51,991 nt of DNA from Paraphysomonas bandaiensis. Taxonomy: Eukaryota > Chrysophyceae. Shown here piece after piece: positions 44,501 to 51,991 of the stretch. The stretch spans positions 1 through 51,991 of the forward strand of contig CBFFRP010000643.1 in NCBI GenBank assembly GCA_965644295.1, read 5' to 3'. Each line of letters starts with the position of its first letter. Position 1 is the first letter of the stretch. The notes beneath the pieces were generated by a model. The model had not been told where the DNA came from, did not search any database, and was given only the letters and a program-made list of their open reading frames with translations. Both the position numbers and the translations under genes were made by a program.

Positions 44501-46731
44501 CCGCCTCTGTCTCAGCTGCCAAGCGTGCTGCCTCCTCAGCCTCAGCTTGCAGTCTAGCTTCCTCCTCTGCTTCGGCTCTCAACCTCTCCGCCTCTGCTTC
44601 AGCTGCCAAGCGTGCTGCCTCTTCCGCTTCAGCTTGCAGTCTAGCTTCCTCCTCAGCTCTCAATCTCTCCGCCTCTGCCTCTGCAGCCAAGCGTGCTGCC
44701 TCCTCAGCCTCCGCTTGCAGTCTAGCTTCCTCCTCAGCTCTCAGCCTCTCCGCCTCTGCTTCAGCAGCCAAGCGTGCTGCCTCTTCTGCTTCAGCTTGTA
44801 ATCTAGCTTCCTCCTCAGCTCTCAATCTCTCCGCCTCTGCCTCTGCAGCCAAGCGTGCTGCCTCCTCAGCCTCCGCTTGCAGTCTAGCTTCCTCCTCAGC
44901 TCTCAACCTCTCCGCCTCTGCCTCAGCTGCCAAGCGTGCTGCCTCCTCAGCCTCCGCTTGCAGTCTAGCTTCCTCCTCAGCTCTCAATCTCTCCGCCTCT
45001 GCCTCAGCTGCCAAGCGTGCTGCCTCCTCAGTCTCAGCTTGTAATCTAGCTTCCTCCTCAGCTCTCAATCTCTCCGCCTCTGCCTCAGCTGCCAAGCGTG
45101 CTGCCTCCTCAGCCTCAGCTTGCAGTCTAGCTTCCTCCTCTGCCTCAGCTCTTAATCTCTCCGCCTCTGCCTCAGCAGCCAAGCGTGCTGCCTCTTCTGC
45201 TTCAGCTTGTAATCTAGCTTCCTCCTCGGCCTCAGCTCTCAACCTCTCCGCCTCTGCCTCAGCTGCCAAGCGTGCTGCCTCTTCCGCTTCAGCTTGCAGT
45301 CTAGCTTCCTCCTCAGCTCTCAATCTCTCCGCCTCTGCCTCAGCTGCGAAGCGTGCTGCCTCCTCAGTCTCAGCTTGTAATCTAGCTTCCTCCTCAGCTC
45401 TCAATCTCTCCGCCTCTGCCTCAGCTGCCAAGCGTGCTGCCTCTTCTGCTTCAGCTTGTAATCTAGCTTCCTCCTCGGCCTCAGCTCTCAACCTCTCCGC
45501 CTCTGCCTCAGCTGCCAAGCGTGCTGCCTCTTCTGCTTCAGCTTGTAATCTAGCTTCCTCCTCGGCCTCAGCTCTCAACCTCTCCGCCTCTGCCTCTGCC
45601 TCAGCTGCCAAGCGTGCTGCCTCTTCCGCTTCAGCTTGCAGTCTAGCTTCCTCCTCAGCTCTCAATCTCTCCGCCTCTGCCTCAGCTGCGAAGCGTGCTG
45701 CCTCCTCAGTCTCAGCTTGTAATCTAGCTTCCTCCTCAGCTCTCAATCTCTCCGCCTCTGTCTCAGCTGCCAAGCGTGCTGCCTCCTCAGCCTCAGCTTG
45801 CAGTCTAGCTTCCTCCTCGGCCTCAGCTCTCAACCTCTCCGCCTCTGCCTCTGCCTCAGCTGCCAAGCGTGCTGCCTCTTCTGCTTCAGCTTGTAATCTA
45901 GCTTCCTCCTCAACTCTCAATCTCTCCGCCTCTGCTTCAGCTGCCAAGCGTGCTGCCTCCTCAGCCTCCGCTTGTAATCTAGCTTCCTCCTCGGCCTCAG
46001 CTCTCAACCTCTCCGCCTCTGCCTCTGCAGCCAAGCGTGCTGCCTCCTCAGCCTCCGCTTGTAATCTAGCTTCCTCCTCAACTCTCAATCTCTCCGCCTC
46101 TGCCTCAGCTGCCAAGCGTGTTGCCTCTTCCGCCTCAGCTTGTAATCTAGTCTCCTCTGCCTCAGCTTCTAATCTAGTCTCACCCTCAGTCTTGTGTTGC
46201 ATAAAAGTTAGTTGATTCCTCTTTGGTAGTGGCTCCGGCAATTTTATTTTTATAGACATCTCATCCTGTAAGTTTGGTTATATTGATACTATTATGTAAT
46301 GTTATCACCTGTCCAAAGTAGCAATGATTGCATGCACGAACATAGCCGTATTCCCTGAACTCTTTGATGCGAACAGTTCCTTGAGAACAACTATCACATA
46401 CAATGTCCCCACATATACGACAATGATGTTTCCAAGTAAAAAAAGAAAAAGGAACAGCACATATCATACAATTATCAACATCACATGCAACTACCCAACC
46501 AATTAAACGATAGTCCACAGCATGATGATAACGAACATATACTCTTCTTAATAAAACTTTACGTCCATTAATTGTTACATCACTTTTTCTTATTATAATA
46601 ACAGGATTTTCACGTGATACAGCACCTAAAAATGGATCTGTATCTTTTTCTAATGTAATACAACTGTCTAATGAAGGGATATTGTCAGTGTTTTGTACGG
46701 TGTTTCTTAATGTATCAATCACCTCATCCAT
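41598..46731 (-). CDS. FYVE - giant helical repeat - 2x PIH1 - PH domain protein
   Basis: Four exons join in phase 0: 46731-46309, 46265-42816, 42763-42230 and 42179-41598; introns are 43, 52 and 50 nt. The protein is 1,662 residues. FYVE finger: residues 88-137, eight Cys with WKHHCRICG as the basic PI3P-binding motif and VRACNHC; a clear WxxD motif is lacking. Residues about 165-1216 are some 38 copies of a 27- or 29-residue repeat built on [23 protein letters not shown]1-A: about 1220-1330 ([34 protein letters not shown]). PIH1-B: about 1400-1515 ([19 protein letters not shown]). After each PIH1 core comes QLDxxFKLPxIKGNFKG, as in PIH1D1 proteins. PH domain: about 1548-1655. PIH1 proteins work with HSP90 and R2TP, often in dynein-arm assembly; FYVE and PH bind phosphoinositides. 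The combination suggests an endosome-tethered HSP90 adaptor, which is inference. Confidence 0.9.
43060..46160 (-). repeat. Coding minisatellite of 81/87-bp units
   Basis: About 38 tandem units encode the helical repeat of the FYVE/PIH1 protein. Most units are 27 codons (81 bp) or 29 codons (87 bp, with one more AE pair); a few are shortened to 17 codons or have an extra AE. All length steps are multiples of three, so the frame is kept. Units differ mainly by synonymous changes (GCC/GCT/GCA Ala and so on). The opposite strand is also open over long stretches because of this composition. Confidence 0.95.
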
Positions 46732-47403
46732 ATTATAAAGAAATGAATATTATATAGATTGAGTATTCATTAGAGGGATGTTTCTTATATGAAAGGTGGG
46801 AGATGTTTGGATTACATGCAATAGAATGGAGTGATTGAGAGATTAATGAGTGATGTGTAGATTATATATATATATATATGGGGGGTGTATGTATGTATGT
46901 ATGCGTGTATGTATGTATGTATGTATGTATGTATGTATCGTATCATATCTGTATAATCGCCAATCAAAAAAAAACGATGTATACTATCCATAACATCCAC
47001 ACACAGTACGAGTATCTATTCTAGATTCTAGATATGCTTGTGGTATACAGCAGTATACTCAAGTGTGTGGTTATTTCGTATGGTGGCATCCTGCGACATG
47101 TATATACTTCGTATACAAGCATGTCGTACCAGTAGTATGCTTGCTCGCTGTGTATATATACGGTATACACAGGAGCAGCATACATAGAGTGCATAGCATA
47201 CCATAGCAGAGCATACTGTACCACAGCATACGCACATACAGCACTCTAACCCAACATACCACAACATACTGTACATACTACAGCATACACAACATACCAC
47301 AGCACACCATACCATACCAATGCATAGCAACATCCATATAGAGTTTCATGCAATACAATCACATCTAACAACATCACATACACATACATATATAAAGATT
47401 ATC
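46732..47403. promoter_or_regulatory. Divergent promoter region with (GTAT)n and AC-rich repeats
   Basis: This region separates two divergent genes, FYVE/PIH1 (minus) and SEC13 (plus). It holds TA repeats at 46865-46880, a (GTAT)n run at 46885-46938 and an A/C-rich degenerate CATAC/CACAAC repeat from about 47200 to 47330. No core promoter element stands out. Confidence 0.4.
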
Positions 47404-48467
47404 ATGGCATCACCACTTGTATCAATTGATACACAACATGAAGATATGATTCATGATTCACAATTTGATTATTATTCAAAGCGTTTAGCAACATGTTCAT
47501 CTGATCGTACTATTAAAATATTTGATGTTACAGGTGATATGTATCATAATTCAGCTGTTATCAGAGGACATGATGGACCTGTATGGCAAGTTGCATGGGC
47601 TCATCCTAAATTTGGTGTGATATTAGCATCATGTTCATATGATGGCTCTGTGATTATTCATCGTGAAGTTACGTCTAATAATTGGAGTAAAGTTTATCAA
47701 CATAAATTTCATGAATCATCTGTTAATTCTATCTCTTGGGCACCTCATGAATATGGTCTTATTCTTGCTTGTGCTTCCTCTGATGGTCGTGTGTCAATTT
47801 TAGAACATAAAGATGATAACTGGTGTGATGTTGCATTCTTCTTCGTTATGTTTTAATAAGAATTATAGGACATGTTCTGCTATTCAGAATGACAGCCTTG
47901 GCTGTAATTCCGTGTCATGGGCCCCTTTCAGCGCTTTGGGGTCATTACTGGAAAATGGGCGTTCTATAAAGAGACTTGTCACAGGATCTTGTGACAACAT
48001 GGTTCGCATTTGGCGCCAGCAGGAGCAGGGTGCTAGCTGGGAGGAAGAACGCACAACCTTGATGCATACCGGTAAGCTGATAAAAGTAGATGTTAAGAAA
48101 TGTTTTAGGTGTTGTCTATTCCAATGAATAGTACTGCGTGATTGATGTTTACCGTTTCACTTGTTGATCTACAGATTGGGTCCGCGATGTCGCATGGGCT
48201 CCGAATACGGGCATGCCCTTCAACATTATTGCAAGCTGTTCTGAAGATCGTACTGTGGTCATATGGAAGCAGACCGACAAGGATGGCCCGTGGGTGCCAT
48301 CTCTCATGAAGAGCTTTGACTCACCTGTGTGGAGGGTCAGTTGGTCTATCACCGGCAATGTTCTGGTGGTCTCCACGGGAGACCATAACGTCACTCTTTG
48401 GAAACAGTCAGTGGATGAAACGTGGGTACAAGTCACAACAATCGACGACGGTGCTGATGGTATGTAG
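47404..48467 (+). CDS. SEC13: Sec13, COPII coat and nuclear pore WD40 protein
   Basis: Exons 47404-47844, 47888-48071 and 48175-48467 (introns 43 and 103 nt) give 305 residues, against 322 in human. The start [24 protein letters not shown] matches the family, and the six WD repeats are clear: [112 protein letters not shown] and SPVWRVSWS. The first intron border was chosen because it leaves exactly the usual 11 residues between W and GCNxVSW. Sec13 forms the COPII outer cage with Sec31 and part of the Y complex of the pore. A GTATGT at the stop codon could be a donor to a further exon, but nothing convincing follows. Confidence 0.95.
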
Positions 48468-49062
48468 AGCGTTATAATGATGGCTCAGCAGGTATTAGAT
48501 CGAGGACTCACCTGTGCTGTCAATGTTGGTTCTGTTTCGTAAGGCACTAGCATGTATTAATAATAATTCTTGTCGTCAATCTTGACTCATGGATTGTATA
48601 GAGACTTTTCATATACTCTAGTCATACGAAACCATATAGAAAAGATGCCGCTCTTCATATATATTAAAACTATCTCGAAATTCGATGATACGTCAGAAAC
48701 TGTCCACTGCTTCCGACAATCAATTCTTAGAACTGAAGCAATTTAGATACCCCCAATTAGATATCATTTTTAATATTACTTCGTTTGAATTCCAGTGCAG
48801 CCATATAGCTGATTCATTCCAGTTAACTTGGATAGTGATAGCCTGCGTTTGGTGATATAGAGTGCAAGTAACTATCCAATCCTAATTATCGTCTCGCATT
48901 AGTGATAATTATTTAAATGTTCACATTTCTGTTTGTTAGCAATTAAAAGCTGCATTTTAAAGTATTTGAATTATGGTCATTACTTGAAGAATAGAGTACT
49001 GGTAAGCAGCATGACCATTACATGATCATAGTTCGACATCTAACAAGTAAATAAAATTAAGA
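48468..49062. other. Intergenic stretch downstream of SEC13
   Basis: No gene, repeat or clear signal is seen; the DNA is AT-rich. Confidence 0.4.
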
Positions 49063-49672
49063 ACACCATCGAAACAATAACGCCAAAACCTATACATAAC
49101 TAGTGCGTAAATGAGCATGCCTTTACATATTTCATGTATCATAACAACATATCATTGAGGGTGCATATGTGTGGTCAGACAAATTAGAATCAGCGGAAGG
49201 GTTTTTCTTCATCGAATAACTCAAGTGAAAGAAGACTTTTTTGACATCACTCTCACACATTACACGTATATCATATACAGCCATGTAGCTGATGCAATCA
49301 GCTTAAACACTTACATCACAAATACTCCGACGCGAAGAGATCGTAATAAGATTTGGTGAATACCCTCACACCATCGAAACAATAACGCCAAAACCTAGAC
49401 ATAACAAGTGCGTAAATGAGCATGCCTTTACATATTTCATGTATCATAACAACATATCATTGAGGGTGCATATGTGTGGTCAGACAAATTAGAATCAGCG
49501 GAAGGGTTTTTCTTCATCGAATAACTCAAGTGAAAGAAGACTTTTTTGACATCACTCTCACACATTACACGTATATCATATACAGCCATGTAGCTGATGC
49601 AATCAGCTTAAACACTTACATCACAAATACTCCGACGCGAAGAGATCGTAATAAGATTTGGTGAATATCCTC
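49063..49672 (+). repeat. Two tandem copies of a 305-bp unit
   Basis: Units 49063-49367 and 49368-49672 begin ACACCATCGAAACAATAACG and differ at only about three positions. Neither encodes a plausible protein. The duplication is probably recent. Confidence 0.95.
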
Positions 49673-49909
49673 AGTTGAACTGCAAGGTATTGACTTGGTG
49701 AATTGAGAATAATGATTAGAGATTACAGATATAACATGTCGATACATTGTAGTTAGTGTGTGGATATGCATGTATGTGATATGATATCCATTCATTCAAT
49801 ATACGTCGTGCGTATGCAATAGAGAAACTACGGAAGCGAAGTTTATACTTCAACTCTTTCCCTTAAACTAAGCGTACGTTCTGAATGATATGGAAATGCA
49901 TGTCTATAC

Positions 49910-51546
49910 TTAGTACACAATAATATCACAACACACACAAGCACCAGCAAGGAGAAATGCAGCGCCGGACTGAGAACGTCGAGTATCTACATCATAATTT
50001 GCCCTATTTGCGTCAGAAAAAGCCTGGAGCGTAGGTGGATTGTTGGATTGACGCCTGTAGGTCAGCTGAAGATCCGCTGAACCTTTCAAATATTTCATTA
50101 TCTGTACCACAGCATTCCAGTGTTCCCTGCCGGGGTTAGACAGAAAACGTGCACAACATCCAACGGCAAAAGCAATATCAGGGCGAGTGCACACCATAAC
50201 ATACATTAATTTTCCAACCACTGTGCGATAAGAGATATTCTCCATATAGGTTTTCTCCTCGTCCGTGCTTGGAGACATCGAGGCAGATAATTTAACATGG
50301 TTGGCCATAGGCACTGGAGATGTTGAGGTGATCGGGTGGATCGGATCCACATATTCGATTAAGTCCTTGATGTATTGACACTGAGAGAGTTGGACTGTGT
50401 GTCGATCTTTCGATGTGTGAATACGGATCCCAAGAAACCACTCGAGGGGACCTAAATCGTTAGTACGAAATTTTTGGTGTAATAACACGCAAAACTTATT
50501 CAATAGGCTAATGCTGGATGCAGCAATGGCAATATCATCAACATATACGCATATAATGACGAATCCATCATCAGATTGGTGATAAAATACACACGTATCT
50601 GAGGTACATTGTGTAAATGATATGGATAATAAGAATGCAGTCATCATGTTATGAAATAGTCTACTAGCCTGTTTAAGACCATAGAGTGACTTTAGCAGTT
50701 TATAACACTTGCCTCGTGGGAGTCTGCTACCTGGGGGTGCTGACATGTAGCAATCATAGTCAATGTCAGACTGTGGAAAAGCCTTTGGCACATCCAAATG
50801 ATGAACATATAGTCCATAATGAGCGCATAATGCAAGTACAATGCGTAATGTCGAATGTCGAACTACAGGGGAGAATGTCTCATCATAATCGACACCATGG
50901 ATTTGCGTGTAACCCTTGACTACGAGTCTTGCTCGATAACGCACTATGTTGCCATCTTTGTCAGTTTTCTTCTTGAAAACCCACTTTGATCGCATTAAGT
51001 TTGCATCAGGAGGGATATCAACGACTTTCCATGTTCCCTGCGCCTGGAGTCCAGTTAACTCCTCTTGCATAGCTTCCTCCCATTTAGCATTATCTGCACT
51101 CCGTTGGGCAGCAGCATAGGATAGAGGAGCATCAAATACAGCAAAAACATTATAACTGTTGTCACTAACAGGAGCTGAATGAACCATAATCGTGGGCTCG
51201 TATGCTGTAGTTACTAGAGCTAGATGGAACAGTAGTCGCTCGACTGGCTTGCGTGATCGCGTCGATCGGCGCACAATAGGAGTGTGTGTGTCTCTTTCTC
51301 GTGGCTGCCGCGAAGTTGTACCCGTCGAGGTGAAGGAGCGACCTTCAGTCTGAGGGATCACATCGGGAGCCGGCTGTAACACGATTTCTGAAGTAGCTAA
51401 CCCGTCGGCTGCTTCAACAGATTTCTTGTCAAGCTCATGTATAACATCGGGTTTGTGACACTGTATGGAGGGATCATTCCCGTCGGTATCCTCCCCTGTA
51501 CAAGTTCATCATCGGATGCATCATGAATCCGCTCCCGTGCTTGGAA
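49910..51546 (-). pseudogene. Copia-C: reverse transcriptase and partial RNase H, decayed
   Basis: The minus-strand frame 49910-51382 (490 codons) encodes the linker (RRSTRSRKPVERL), a copia RT with WKVVDIPPDANLMRSKWVFK, YRARLVVKGYTQ, HHLDVPKAF, KLLKSLYGLKQASR and YVDDIAIA, and then RNase H up to FSDANRANYDVDTRRSQSG. It ends a few residues later (LLAGACVC), so most of RNase H and any 3' LTR are missing. The second RNase H acidic position reads Asn. Upstream (51383-51546) the integrase tail is recognisable but a 1-bp deletion near 51491-51496 breaks the frame. It belongs to a third copia family, not close to Copia-A or Copia-B. Confidence 0.9.
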
Positions 51547-51991
51547 AGGTTTAGAATCAGCATGGCATGGTCAACCCCCGACTATCGCCAATCTGCATGT
51601 ATATGGCATGGAATGTTATTATCACAACCTACATTTCTCGTCATCGCAAGGCGGTAACCCTGGCGAAATTGTTCGATTTGTGGGATATGTCCCATACTCA
51701 CGGTCCACGTATAAAGCGTATAGACCGAGCACAGGCACGATGGTCCTCGAGACTGCGGATGTTAGATTCATTCAGCATGCCTTTAAACTAGTGTCACCAT
51801 TCCAAGCACGGGAGCGGATTCATGATGCATCCGATGATGAACTTGTACAGGAGGAGGATACCGACGGGAATGATCCCTTCATACAGTCACAAACCCGATG
51901 TTATACATGAGCTCGACAAGAAATCTGTTGAAGCAGCCGACGGGTTAGCTACTTCAGAAATCGTGTTACAGCCGGCTCCCGATGAGATCCC
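51354..51991. repeat. Foldback: head-to-head inverted Copia-C sequences
   Basis: 51354-51546 is the reverse complement of about 51799-51991 with about six differences in 193 bp, including two small indels. The unpaired centre (51547-51798) is integrase sequence of the plus-strand copy and a short unmatched stretch. The arms may go on outside the window, because the left copy continues to 49910. Confidence 0.9.
51567..51991 (+). pseudogene. Copia-C second copy, integrase C-terminal domain, plus strand
   Basis: On the plus strand the frame 51608-51910 encodes a copia integrase C-terminal domain (GEIVRFVGYVPYSRSTYKAYRP, then VLETADVRFIQHAF). A 2-bp deletion near 51887 shifts the frame; the following sequence up to the window edge is the same as the start of the minus-strand copy. 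This copy points away from the first and runs out of the window, where its RT should lie. Confidence 0.85.

Noticed and set aside
44217-44801. Plus-strand frame of 194 codons rich in Leu, Ser and Cys
   Set aside because: It is the complement of the coding minisatellite in the FYVE/PIH1 gene and is open only because of that repeat.
49171-49664. Two identical 62-codon frames in the 305-bp tandem repeat
   Set aside because: They are identical only because the DNA is duplicated; neither begins with ATG and neither shows a protein motif.

Overview
The window is nuclear DNA from a eukaryote, probably a unicellular or simple lineage. Many genes are broken by GT-AG introns. The recognisable genes belong to eukaryote-specific complexes: cytoplasmic dynein intermediate chain, 26S proteasome Rpn3, CDC5/Cef1 of the spliceosome, Sec13, a FYVE/PIH1 protein and UMP-CMP kinase. 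Ty1/copia retrotransposons, a SINE-like poly-A repeat and satellite DNA fill the gaps. The standard genetic code fits every splice model. I cannot name the species; a flagellated or amoeboid protist, an early-branching fungus or a relative would all fit.

Layout, left to right. 1-3.3 kb: a decayed Copia element (Copia-A, minus strand). 4.7-5.5 kb: an acylphosphatase-like gene followed by a strongly structured element. 7.2-7.4 kb: a SINE-like insertion with poly-A tail and target duplication. 7.9-10.8 kb: dynein intermediate chain (minus, 7 exons). 11.3-14.5 kb: a 1.58-kb tandem duplication, each unit with an identical four-helix membrane protein gene. 14.5-16.4 kb: RPN3 (minus, 6 exons). 16.8-18.0 kb: a hairpin, a second SINE-like copy and a GC-rich island. 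18.7-20.2 kb: a Ser-rich disordered protein (minus). 20.6-25.2 kb: an almost homogeneous satellite of about 31 x 145 bp. 25.5-27.3 kb: a small basic protein and a membrane-anchored UMP-CMP kinase, divergent around a (TATG)n microsatellite. 29.0-31.6 kb: CDC5. 32.0-32.6 kb: an M23-type peptidase (minus). 33.1-34.0 kb: an omega-like GST. 34.26-39.56 kb: a very young, complete Copia-B element with identical LTRs and 5-bp target duplications. 41.6-46.7 kb: a 1,662-residue FYVE / giant repeat helix / 2 x PIH1 / PH protein (minus). 47.4-48.5 kb: SEC13. 49.1-49.7 kb: a 305-bp tandem duplication. 49.9 kb to the end: a head-to-head (foldback) pair of decayed Copia-C copies.

The cellular genes are mostly unrelated housekeeping genes, not an operon or cluster. 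I resolved splice structures by requiring GT-AG borders, matching phase and continuity with known families. Introns I consider firm run from 43 to 147 nt. A striking shared property is that many genes use almost only A/T-ending codons for their first 320-490 bp and then switch to balanced codon use. The most distinctive single gene is the FYVE-repeat-PIH1-PIH1-PH fusion.
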